Source: a virus
DNA length: 44,670 nucleotides
Virus record (IMG/VR): IMGVR_UViG_3300025065_000185
Coordinates: 1 to 44,670 of that record
Direction: 5' to 3' (one strand)
The notes under the pieces: model-generated
Told to the model about the DNA's origin: nothing
The model's input: the letters and a program-made list of their open reading frames with translations, nothing else
Database searches by the model: none
Shown here: positions 38,637-44,548 of the stretch, piece by piece
Position numbering within the stretch: position 1 is the first letter of the stretch
Layout: every line of letters begins with the position of its first letter
Made by a program: the position numbers and the translations under genes

Positions 38637-38849
38637 ATGCCACACTTTTCAAAAGCAATAGGCTATGTAGATGGAATGGGTGTTCCAATGCCCGATGCTT
38701 TTAGTTTGCAGTCGGGATATTATTATGACGCTCATTGCAGGAAATGTGGAGAAGAGCTTACTGCCTGCCAAGCCATATGCGAGCGTCCGTGTAGAAATTG
38801 TGGTTTTCCATGTCACAGATCGTTTCCTAGATTTATAAGTTTTGACTAA
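38637..38849 (+). CDS. Zinc-ribbon protein (70 aa)
   Basis: Two C-x2-C sites (CRKC near 35-38 and CRNC near 54-57) with additional Cys, a rubredoxin/knuckle-like spacing; leader is ACCTATTTCCTTCC. Confidence 0.55.
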   Translation: MPHFSKAIGYVDGMGVPMPDAFSLQSGYYYDAHCRKCGEELTACQAICERPCRNCGFPCHRSFPRFISFD

Positions 38850-38871
38850 CCTATTTCCTTCCTTCTGAGTT

Positions 38872-39105
38872 ATGGAAAAAACATGGATTAAAAAAATTGA
38901 TCCCAAGGTAATGGCAGAAGCAGAAAGACTTGCAAAATCAGTCTACAACGGCATTGAAAGAGATTGGGGATATTCTATGGCTACATGGTTTGGATTGGAT
39001 GCCAGCAAAATGACTGACGAACAGTTAATGGCTTGGGGCAAAGTTCCATTTCCTAAATCTGATACTTGCTACGAATGTGGACAAAAACTTCCCCAAAATC
39101 CTTAA
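38872..39105 (+). CDS. Hypothetical protein with C-terminal CxxC (77 aa)
   Basis: Helical body and a single CYEC pair five to ten residues from the end. Leader is CCTATTTCCTTCCTTCTGAGTT, nearly the same as that of the previous gene. Confidence 0.5.
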   Translation: MEKTWIKKIDPKVMAEAERLAKSVYNGIERDWGYSMATWFGLDASKMTDEQLMAWGKVPFPKSDTCYECGQKLPQNP

Positions 39106-39132
39106 TCCTAAACCTCTTCCCCATAACTAATT

Positions 39133-39282
39133 ATGGAACAAGTTATTGTTAATCCTCACGCTGGCTGGTCAAAGATTGAAGTGAATGAACCTGATCCTTT
39201 GTGGACTTTGTGGTTCTGGGGATCATTCCTGTTGACTGCATTCGTAGCTAGCTTATTACTTCCCAAATCTCTTCCCCAATAG
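39133..39282 (+). CDS. Small membrane protein (49 aa)
   Basis: A polar N-terminus with Trp residues, one membrane helix (about 27-43, LWFWGSFLLTAFVASLLL) and a short Pro/Lys tail. Leader is CTCTTCCCCATAACTAATT. Confidence 0.5.
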   Translation: MEQVIVNPHAGWSKIEVNEPDPLWTLWFWGSFLLTAFVASLLLPKSLPQ

Positions 39283-39309
39283 CTCTCTTATTTCTTTACG
39301 TTAAAGGTT

Positions 39310-39543
39310 ATGGAATGCACATGTCCAAAAGATGAAGAGACATATTGGTTTCTTCCTCCATGTAAACAACATGGTTCTCTAAACCCCAAAAATCCATTTG
39401 TTCAATATCGGAACAAAGCATGGATAGAAGGAATGAGGCTAAATGCTGAATCTGGATATACTGATTGTAACGGATTTAAGATGGACGATAAAATGAGGGC
39501 AAGTAATCTATTTACGGAAGCTCACACCACTCCTCCCCACTGA
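39310..39543 (+). CDS. Hypothetical Cys/His protein (77 aa)
   Basis: C3-x-C5 and later C17-x2-H20 near the N-terminus suggest a zinc site. Leader is CTCTTATTTCTTTACGTTAAAGGTT. Ends 2 nt before the next gene. Confidence 0.5.
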   Translation: MECTCPKDEETYWFLPPCKQHGSLNPKNPFVQYRNKAWIEGMRLNAESGYTDCNGFKMDDKMRASNLFTEAHTTPPH

Positions 39544-39545
39544 AT

Positions 39546-39728
39546 ATGACTTGCCAATGCCCAAAAGTGACAGAGGAAATGCACAAGCATAATCAAAAAT
39601 GTCCTGATTGTGGCAAGCGATCTCTGTATTCTTATGAACAAGAATCAGCCGAAGACGCTTTCATGAGAATCATGGAGGAGATGGGAGTTTCGTTTGAAGA
39701 TTGTACTATTGAAGAAAGCGGGGACTAG
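39546..39728 (+). CDS. Zinc-binding small protein (60 aa)
   Basis: C3-x-C5, then H13 and H15, and C19-x2-C22 make a plausible zinc site; acidic C-terminus. Its stop is inside the first hairpin of the structured intergenic region. Confidence 0.5.
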   Translation: MTCQCPKVTEEMHKHNQKCPDCGKRSLYSYEQESAEDAFMRIMEEMGVSFEDCTIEESGD

Positions 39729-39847
39729 CTTTCGCTAGCCCCCTAGGCAGTGCCTAACGCTCTTTACGCAACTCTATAGCATAGGCTACTCCTTTTACAG
39801 GGGACGGTTAGTAAAGAACGTAAATGGGGAGTTGCGAACAACTCCCC
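39720..39847. other. Structured intergenic region between convergent genes
   Basis: GGGG-CTAGC-TTTC-GCTAG-CCCC (39720-39742) and a perfect 9-bp stem GGGGAGTTG-CGAA-CAACTCCCC (39826-39847) bracket further pairable segments (CTCTTTAC with GTAAAGA; GCAACTC with GAGTTGC). 39729-39912 holds no gene. It may be two terminators for the convergent units, or one folded RNA. Confidence 0.5.
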
Positions 39848-39912
39848 GTGCCTCCCACAAGTTCCCAAAGGCGCAGTGATGCGTAGTTATTTTTGAAACT
39901 AGGAAGGCACAC

Positions 39913-40074
39913 TTATTTTAACACAGCGTCTTCAATTTTCTTCATACAGTCATCACAAAACACTTTCCAAATCTGGAACAATCCATTTAATGACTTCATT
40001 AAGATTGGCATGCCCGTGCCTCTGAACTCTTCGCCACAAGTTTCACACTCCATTTTTGTAATTTCTAAAAGCAT
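39913..40074 (-). CDS. Zinc-binding small protein (53 aa)
   Basis: CETC near 10-13 and CDDC near 40-43, a paired C-x2-C site, separated by a hydrophobic helix. ATG 40074 is 6 nt after TATGAT on the minus strand, in the bidirectional promoter. Confidence 0.55.
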   Translation of the reverse strand: MLLEITKMECETCGEEFRGTGMPILMKSLNGLFQIWKVFCDDCMKKIEDAVLK

Positions 40075-40088
40075 GCTATAATCATAGC
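40075..40088. promoter_or_regulatory. Bidirectional leaderless promoter
   Basis: The only 14 nt between divergent start codons, GCTATAATCATAGC, contain TATAAT (40077-40082, plus) and TATGAT (40081-40086, minus), each exactly 6 nt from its start codon. The TG of each extended -10 lies within the start codon of the opposite gene (CAT-G-C). Confidence 0.7.
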
Positions 40089-40358
40089 ATGAGATTACCT
40101 AGTGAAAGTTTATGGCAATTCGCTCATGGTAATGTTGAAATAACAGACGACCAACCAAACATAATAACTTCAATTCCTATCGACCCTCCTCCGAGAGATT
40201 GTTACAGAGAAGTCCGTGCAAGGGTTATGAAGGCTTTAGAGACGGGTTTGGCAGTAGATCGAGTAGAGGCTCAGAGCGCTATGGATATCGCCCTAAGATG
40301 TTCCCATATAAGCAAGATTCAATTCCAAAATCTTTCCCAACTTTTAAATGGAGCTTGA
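40089..40358 (+). CDS. Hypothetical protein (89 aa)
   Basis: Leaderless start. A short N-terminal region, then an Arg/Ala/Met-rich helical segment; no cysteine pairs. First gene of a three-gene plus-strand unit. Unrecognised. Confidence 0.5.
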   Translation: MRLPSESLWQFAHGNVEITDDQPNIITSIPIDPPPRDCYREVRARVMKALETGLAVDRVEAQSAMDIALRCSHISKIQFQNLSQLLNGA

Positions 40359-40530
40359 TTTCCAAGAAGAACACCGCGCCTTATCAGTACAAGCACTAAT
40401 ACAAAAAGGAGTGTTTCTGTCAAAGACTCCAGAACACGATGATATTTTAGAGCTAATAGACAGTTTCCGCTTTAGGAAAACAAAGGAGAAGCTCCGTAAA
40501 TTACTAGATGAACACACCCTCAATGAATGA
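40348..40530 (+). CDS. Hypothetical helical protein (60 aa)
   Basis: Overlaps the previous gene by 11 nt. Charged helices (FRFRKTKEKLRKLLDEH). Unrecognised. Confidence 0.5.
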   Translation: MELDFQEEHRALSVQALIQKGVFLSKTPEHDDILELIDSFRFRKTKEKLRKLLDEHTLNE

Positions 40531-40711
40531 AGAGCTAGAAGACTGGCAGATAGACCAACAAATTTACCGTGAGTTCTGGGGGGGCAAGATTTCACGGGAA
40601 GCTATTGAGATTGGCTGTATGAGAATACGAGAGCAGGCCAAAAATAGCGTTTATAGCTCCTTAGACGAAGAAAAAGAGGAAAAAAGTATCCCAGTACCAG
40701 AAACTACTTAA
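40508..40711 (+). CDS. Hypothetical acidic protein (67 aa)
   Basis: Overlaps the previous gene; a second Met (codon 6, at 40523) close to the ATGA-type junction may be the true start. Acidic, helical. Unrecognised. Confidence 0.5.
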   Translation: MNTPSMNEELEDWQIDQQIYREFWGGKISREAIEIGCMRIREQAKNSVYSSLDEEKEEKSIPVPETT

Positions 40712-40780
40712 AACGTGCCTATGAGAAGTTGCATCCAACACCCATTATGCTAGACTGAGTTCGCATAATAACGAGTTAGG

Positions 40781-40861
40781 ATGAAATATTTTCTAATGTG
40801 CCTACCCTCCGGCTACAAACAGCGCATAAACGCTGGAGGTTTATACACAATTGGTTTATGA
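40781..40861 (+). CDS. Possible 26-aa peptide
   Basis: A short frame behind TGC-TAGACT (40750-40755) and near an ATTATGC/GCATAAT inverted repeat. It spans the terminator hairpin, so it may be non-coding; listed only because a promoter-like hexamer precedes it. Confidence 0.2.
   Translation: MKYFLMCLPSGYKQRINAGGLYTIGL
40820..40835 (-). terminator. Terminator of the DUF3467-like operon
   Basis: On the minus strand CAGCG-TTTATG-CGCTG is followed by TTTGT, located about 30 nt past the stop at 40865. Confidence 0.5.
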
Positions 40862-40864
40862 CTC

Positions 40865-41128
40865 CTATTTCTTCTTTTTCTTTGGGCTTTGTTTTTGGGA
40901 CTTCCTTTTGTGTCTTTTTGGTTTTTCTGAAGCAGTGGCTTGATCGCTAGTTTCACCAAAGTACATCGTTTCTGCGTTATAAACCGTTCCTGCTTGTATG
41001 TCACCTTTTTTAGAATTGCCCTTACCTCTGGTGTTCTTCCATATCAATATTCCAGTAAAAATAGTATTTAACCCTGTATGAATTATATTCACATAATCTC
41101 CAGCCGAGCTTGGATCAAAAGGTGACAT
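40865..41128 (-). CDS. Hypothetical Lys-rich protein (87 aa)
   Basis: N-terminal half with an amphipathic or weakly hydrophobic segment (residues 10-30), C-terminal about 25 residues almost all Lys/Arg/Gln/Ser. Starts 2 nt after the previous stop. May bind DNA or RNA. Confidence 0.5.
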   Translation of the reverse strand: MSPFDPSSAGDYVNIIHTGLNTIFTGILIWKNTRGKGNSKKGDIQAGTVYNAETMYFGETSDQATASEKPKRHKRKSQKQSPKKKKK

Positions 41129-41130
41129 AC

Positions 41131-41397
41131 CTATTTGGCACGTTTCTTATGTGTATCAATCTTTTTTCCAGACTTCTTCTCATATTGCCCAATGGCATCA
41201 GTCATAGCTTCTGCTAGTCTCTTGAAATGACTTGGTGTAAATGCAAACGCAGAAAAAGTATTCCCACTTTGCAATATAAACAAAGCCTCTTCCTCAGTCA
41301 TGCGAATATTCGTTGAATTACAGTATTTAATATCTTCAATTGGTATTTCTTGAATCTCTGGAACAGATTGCTTTTTTCGAGATTTTTTCTTTGGCAT
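41131..41397 (-). CDS. DUF3467-like protein (88 aa)
   Basis: Basic N-terminus, then YCNSTNIRMTEEEALFILQS (split) and FTPSHFKRLAEAMTDAIGQYE, matching the DUF3467 layout (a helix-strand pair and a PxHxKRL helix). Leader is TTTCTTTACCCAATTTATC behind TGC-TACTCT. Role unknown in the family. Confidence 0.6.
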   Translation of the reverse strand: MPKKKSRKKQSVPEIQEIPIEDIKYCNSTNIRMTEEEALFILQSGNTFSAFAFTPSHFKRLAEAMTDAIGQYEKKSGKKIDTHKKRAK

Positions 41398-41425
41398 GAT
41401 AAATTGGGTAAAGAAATATAGTCAT

Positions 41426-41431
41426 AGAGTA
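41426..41431 (-). promoter_or_regulatory. Promoter for the DUF3467-like operon
   Basis: Extended -10 TGC-TACTCT with a predicted leader of about 25 nt ending in the C-rich motif. The gap 41398-41596 also has a consensus TATAAT at 41561-41566 (minus) and a GCCTTG/CAAGGC hairpin near 41571-41592. A GTG-started 79-codon frame at 41298-41537 overlaps the gene and is not convincing. Confidence 0.45.
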
Positions 41432-41596
41432 GCACTGACCTCCCCACCGGCACATTAGAAAATACATCACCTAACAGCGCCTGTGTGCGGTTCGGCTCGG
41501 AGTCTCTTGATATTTTAAGGTCGCCTCCTCGCCTCACCCAAATGCTACGGCTGTGGATACATTATACAGCCTTGCACTTCGCACAAGGCGCAGACG

Positions 41597-41788
41597 TTAT
41601 AAGCACATCTCCGATTCTTCCTCGTCATCAAACTCATCAGACTCTTGCTGCATCCAAACACCGCCTCGGTATTCTTCTGCTTTCATGGAGATGTCTTGAA
41701 CTTTTCCTGTGTTATTACACAGCCAGCATTCTTCATGGGAATTTATTATTCCCTCACATCCGGGGCACAAAGAATACCTCTTTGCCAT
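41597..41788 (-). CDS. Zinc-ribbon protein (63 aa)
   Basis: CPGC at 8-11 and CWLC at 21-24 (DnaJ-type CxxCxGxG-like context) make a zinc ribbon; long acidic C-terminus (QESDEFDDEEESE). ATG 41788 lies in the second bidirectional leaderless promoter. Confidence 0.6.
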   Translation of the reverse strand: MAKRYSLCPGCEGIINSHEECWLCNNTGKVQDISMKAEEYRGGVWMQQESDEFDDEEESEMCL

Positions 41789-41802
41789 GCTACAATCATA
41801 TC
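41789..41802. promoter_or_regulatory. Bidirectional leaderless promoter, second copy
   Basis: The 14 nt GCTACAATCATATC between divergent starts carry TACAAT (41791-41796, plus) and TATGAT (41795-41800, minus), each 6 nt from its start codon (GTG 41803; ATG 41788). It matches the 40075-40088 element at 12 of 14 positions. Confidence 0.7.
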
Positions 41803-42120
41803 GTGAAGGAGGGTCTAATACAACGCGCAGTCTTGGATTACTTGGCAGCTAAAAAAATCTTTGCCTATCGTTCTCAATCAGTAGGTGTTTGGGACTCTAA
41901 GAAAGGAGTCTATAGAACAAGTGGTGTTAAAGGGGTTCCAGATATAACTTGTATAATTGATGGGAAGTACATAGGAATAGAAGTCAAGACTCCGCGAGGA
42001 AAGTTAAGTCCTGCCCAAGAAGAGTTCTCTGACAGGATTGTAGAAGCTGGGGGTATTTATTTAGTAGCACATTCGGTGGATGAGCTAGAGTCAGATTTAC
42101 AGGAGCTTGGTCTGATATAA
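41803..42120 (+). CDS. VRR-NUC-type endonuclease
   Basis: 105 aa, leaderless GTG start. LIQRAVLDYL, then GVKGVPDITCIIDGKYIGIEVKTPRGKLSPAQEEF carries the PD...(D/E)xK nuclease residues (Asp in PDIT, Glu and Lys in EVK) and the Q-x2-F helix of VRR-NUC (restriction-endonuclease-like) domains. Small stand-alone VRR-NUC proteins are common in phages and may act on replication or packaging intermediates. Confidence 0.75.
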   Translation: MKEGLIQRAVLDYLAAKKIFAYRSQSVGVWDSKKGVYRTSGVKGVPDITCIIDGKYIGIEVKTPRGKLSPAQEEFSDRIVEAGGIYLVAHSVDELESDLQELGLI

Positions 42121-42266
42121 ACCTCATTAAATGGCGAATCGTCATTCCTTAACCCGTTATATCTTATTAGTCTTTCTACTTCTGTATAGTCGTGTACTTT
42201 GTGATGCTCACAAATAATAACCACCCATCCGTCTTTAACCTGTGTTGCTGTTAGAAGTTTTTTCAT
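42057..42266 (-). CDS. Hypothetical protein (69 aa)
   Basis: ATGA overlap with the previous gene. Alpha/beta (KKLLTATQVKDGWVVIICEHH) with His and Cys; Ser-rich C-terminus overlapping the VRR-NUC gene end by 64 nt on the other strand. Unrecognised. Confidence 0.5.
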   Translation of the reverse strand: MKKLLTATQVKDGWVVIICEHHKVHDYTEVERLIRYNGLRNDDSPFNEVYIRPSSCKSDSSSSTECATK

Positions 42267-42460
42267 TGTTCAAGTTGGGTAATACGCTCTTCCATCTCAA
42301 AAAGATTGATATATTCATCATCTATACAAATACCACCACTCCATTCTATCCTCTCTATCCTCTCTATCCTCTCGACATCTTCAGAAATACCCCGAAAGAA
42401 CAATGTGAAGAATAAAATAAAAATTAATGTCAAAGTAATAAAGGTGAGAATATTTTTCAT
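42263..42460 (-). CDS. Membrane-anchored coiled-coil protein (65 aa)
   Basis: Membrane helix at about 3-23, then ERIERIERIE heptad-like repeats encoded by a tandem TCTATCCTC microsatellite, then an acidic tail. The repeat could change length by slippage in 9-bp units. Begins on ATGA overlap. Confidence 0.5.
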   Translation of the reverse strand: MKNILTFITLTLIFILFFTLFFRGISEDVERIERIERIEWSGGICIDDEYINLFEMEERITQLEQ

Positions 42461-42588
42461 TTCTCTAACTTGGAAAGAGCTAGGCGCACAAGGGCGGAAA
42501 AGCTGAGCTTTTTCTTTTGAGCAAGTTTTTTGTACTTCTTATGATCATTCTTAGAAAGCACAATTTTGACGTAATTGGCGGAAGGCAT
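42457..42588 (-). CDS. Ribbon-helix-helix DNA-binding protein (43 aa)
   Basis: MPSANYVKIVLSKNDHKKYK then two helices (LAQKKKLSFSALVRLALSKLE), a minimal Arc/CopG-type regulator. First gene of a three-gene minus operon and next to two palindromic promoter spacers, so autoregulation is likely. Confidence 0.65.
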   Translation of the reverse strand: MPSANYVKIVLSKNDHKKYKKLAQKKKLSFSALVRLALSKLEK

Positions 42589-42606
42589 CAGTTGTAGCTT
42601 TGCACA

Positions 42607-42662
42607 GGGGGTTCCCCTTGTCAAGTCTAGTTATTTGCAATGGGGGTACTCCCATGTATAAT
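42607..42662. promoter_or_regulatory. Divergent promoters with palindromic operators (genetic switch)
   Basis: Plus: TTGCAA (42635-42640), 16-nt spacer, TATAAT (42657-42662); the spacer holds the near-palindrome ATGGGGGTACTCCCAT (42640-42655). Minus: TTGACA (42619-42624) with GGGG-GTT-CCCC (42607-42617) in its spacer. Both operators share a G4-5/C3-4 core, suiting a dimeric RHH repressor that controls both directions. Confidence 0.6.
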
Positions 42663-42686
42663 GCCCTTGTTCTTCCCTCATAAACC

Positions 42687-42923
42687 ATGAACTGCTATCC
42701 AATAACCAAGTTACACATTCCCCAAAAGAAATCCTCATTTTTTTCCTGTGGGGATGCAGAGATCGTGGAGAAAATCTCAAAAACCTGCCCACGTCATCGC
42801 CACCCCAAGCCCTGCCCCACTTGTAAAATGGTACAAAGGGTTCTTAGGCAGATGGGGTCTGTTAAGGGCACAAGGAAAGAAATGTTAGATCGTAAGTTTG
42901 GTTACCAGCTTAAATTGGTATGA
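42687..42923 (+). CDS. Zinc-binding basic protein (78 aa)
   Basis: C-x2-H-x-H and CPTC (near 34-47) form a zinc site in a basic context. Leader is CTTGTTCTTCCCTCATAAACC behind the regulated TATAAT. First gene of the right-hand plus operon. Possibly a regulator. Confidence 0.5.
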   Translation: MNCYPITKLHIPQKKSSFFSCGDAEIVEKISKTCPRHRHPKPCPTCKMVQRVLRQMGSVKGTRKEMLDRKFGYQLKLV

Positions 42924-43087
42924 CCAAATTCTCCTTTCAAGAACGTAGGCTAGAAGAACTGACAAATCTCCCCCCAGACGATACCTTTGAACAACCAAAG
43001 AAACCCAAAAGAATGATAAGAGGTAAAGAGAGAGAAGAGTCGTACTGGCCACCCTATCCACTAGATGAATTACACACTGGATTCTGA
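42920..43087 (+). CDS. Hypothetical basic protein (55 aa)
   Basis: MTKFSFQERRLEELTNLPPD start; basic, Pro-rich, no Cys. ATGA overlaps at its start; its stop overlaps the next start (TGATG). Unrecognised. Confidence 0.45.
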   Translation: MTKFSFQERRLEELTNLPPDDTFEQPKKPKRMIRGKEREESYWPPYPLDELHTGF

Positions 43088-43230
43088 TGGAAAAATTTAT
43101 CACCACTACCATTATCGTCATTTTAACCCTCGTGATTGGCGCCATTGGAGAACTCTTAGTAGGTATGAAGATTGAATTTTATCTACTACTTGTAATACTT
43201 TTTCATGTTATTAAGAATGATATAAAATGA
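43087..43230 (+). CDS. Two-span small membrane protein (47 aa)
   Basis: Hydrophobic segments at about 6-25 and 29-42; short charged ends. Overlaps both neighbours by stop/start. Next to the lipoprotein gene; could form an envelope complex. Confidence 0.5.
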   Translation: MEKFITTTIIVILTLVIGAIGELLVGMKIEFYLLLVILFHVIKNDIK

Positions 43231-43625
43231 AATACCTCCTCCCCCTCATAGGCTTGCTGTTAGCGGGTTGTTCTGGTTCGCCTTATGATGTGCAGAAAGA
43301 TTTATGTCTTCCTCCTGTTGTTGCAGCCGAAGAATTTAATCAATTCAAAGATTCTGTAGTCCGCGACCTCAAAGCAATCAAACAAGAGCTTACAGGCGTG
43401 GATACGGGATGTGAATTTGTGATTGAAAGTTGTGCATACTGTGATGACGAGAGAATTTACCTACTTGGTCACATCCCCCTCCTCCTCAAAGTAGCACGGG
43501 GGGCGTTGGAGCTTAAATCTGCTTTGGAAGAGATAAAGGATTCAGATGATTCCCCGCCATCTTGGTACAAAAATCATGCAAAAATAACCCTCTCCAATTT
43601 CGATTCCCTCCTTAACAATGACTGA
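43227..43625 (+). CDS. Lipoprotein (132 aa)
   Basis: Signal peptide MKYLLPLIGLLLAGCSG with lipobox L-A-G-C (Cys15 is the lipid-attachment site). Mature part acidic/helical with four more Cys. Phage lipoproteins often block superinfection or act in lysis; the neighbours are small membrane proteins. No exact family recognised. Confidence 0.75.
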   Translation: MKYLLPLIGLLLAGCSGSPYDVQKDLCLPPVVAAEEFNQFKDSVVRDLKAIKQELTGVDTGCEFVIESCAYCDDERIYLLGHIPLLLKVARGALELKSALEEIKDSDDSPPSWYKNHAKITLSNFDSLLNND

Positions 43626-44178
43626 TAAGCACAAGAAATGTTCGGCTTGCAATGAGGTTTTACCGCTTGATAAGTTTGGTATGGACAGGCAAAAATCTGA
43701 TGGGCTATACAGTAAGTGCAGGACGTGTAAGAGTGCAGATAATAAAAATTACATAGGAAATAAGGAGTCTGACGAACAAAGGCAAAAAAGATTGCTAAGG
43801 CTGGCGGAGTTTATGGGATATTCAGGAGAAGCACATTTATGCGAGGTACAAAAAATGGTTGCAGGGAATGTTGCTGGAGAAAAGGAGCACCATTGGTGCT
43901 GGGCAATGGAACATGCTTGGACAGGTGATCTTTGGTTTTTCAATCCTATGCACGATTGGAACCACTGGCGACAGGTGGAGGAGAAGGTGATGGAGGATGT
44001 TGTCTTACATGCAAGGTTTGAAGATAAGATGAATAGAAAATACTCCAAACTATTCATGTGTCCCGCCGACCTCTCCACACGTTGTAAGGCTCTTGTTTCC
44101 GTTCTTCCCCCCTTATGCTCCGATTGTGGAAGAAACCATGCAGGAGCTACAGGGTGTTTCCCCTCCTCAAATGACTGA
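43618..44178 (+). CDS. Endonuclease VII-like zinc-ribbon protein (186 aa)
   Basis: N-terminal KKCSACNEVLPLDKFGMDRQ then CRTCKSADNKNY is the classic zinc ribbon of phage HNH/endonuclease VII proteins. The middle has HHWCW and HDWNHW motifs (His/Trp-rich), and the C-terminus a further CSDCGRNH pair. Catalytic HNH residues are not certain. Overlaps the lipoprotein stop. Confidence 0.55.
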   Translation: MTDKHKKCSACNEVLPLDKFGMDRQKSDGLYSKCRTCKSADNKNYIGNKESDEQRQKRLLRLAEFMGYSGEAHLCEVQKMVAGNVAGEKEHHWCWAMEHAWTGDLWFFNPMHDWNHWRQVEEKVMEDVVLHARFEDKMNRKYSKLFMCPADLSTRCKALVSVLPPLCSDCGRNHAGATGCFPSSND

Positions 44179-44230
44179 ACTAAAAGAGCCACTGGCAATC
44201 CGCTCGCTAATTTCTTCCCCCCCCTATATC

Positions 44231-44548
44231 ATGGATGCAGAAACCATCCTCCTAGAACTTCTCCGAGATAAGCTCGGAAGCACATCATCGGTTCACCCAT
44301 TCAAAGTGGGTGAAAAGTATTATATCCGCACTGTTACCCATCATCAAACAGGTCGTGTAAAAGAAATACATGGCAAGTTTCTTGTATTGGAACAGGCTGC
44401 GTGGATAGCTGACAGTGGTAGATTTATGAATGCGATTATGAAAGGCGAATTAGACGAAGTGGAACCTGTATCAGAAGCTATTGTAAATATGGATACTATT
44501 GTCGATGCTTTTGTTTGGAATCACACTCTTCCCTCTTCCCAAAAATGA
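44231..44548 (+). CDS. Hypothetical protein (105 aa)
   Basis: ATG 44231 follows TTTCTTCCCCCCCCTATATC, the most C-rich leader in the window, and is preferred to the in-frame ATG 44171 that overlaps the previous gene. Beta-rich N-terminal half (YYIRTVTHHQTGRVKEIHGKFLV), helical C-terminus. Unrecognised. Confidence 0.55.
   Translation: MDAETILLELLRDKLGSTSSVHPFKVGEKYYIRTVTHHQTGRVKEIHGKFLVLEQAAWIADSGRFMNAIMKGELDEVEPVSEAIVNMDTIVDAFVWNHTLPSSQK

Noticed and set aside
41298-41537. A GTG-started 79-codon minus-strand frame
   Set aside because: It overlaps the DUF3467-like gene by 100 nt in another frame and ends in an Lys/Phe-rich tail typical of a shadow frame; the C-rich leader points to the shorter gene.
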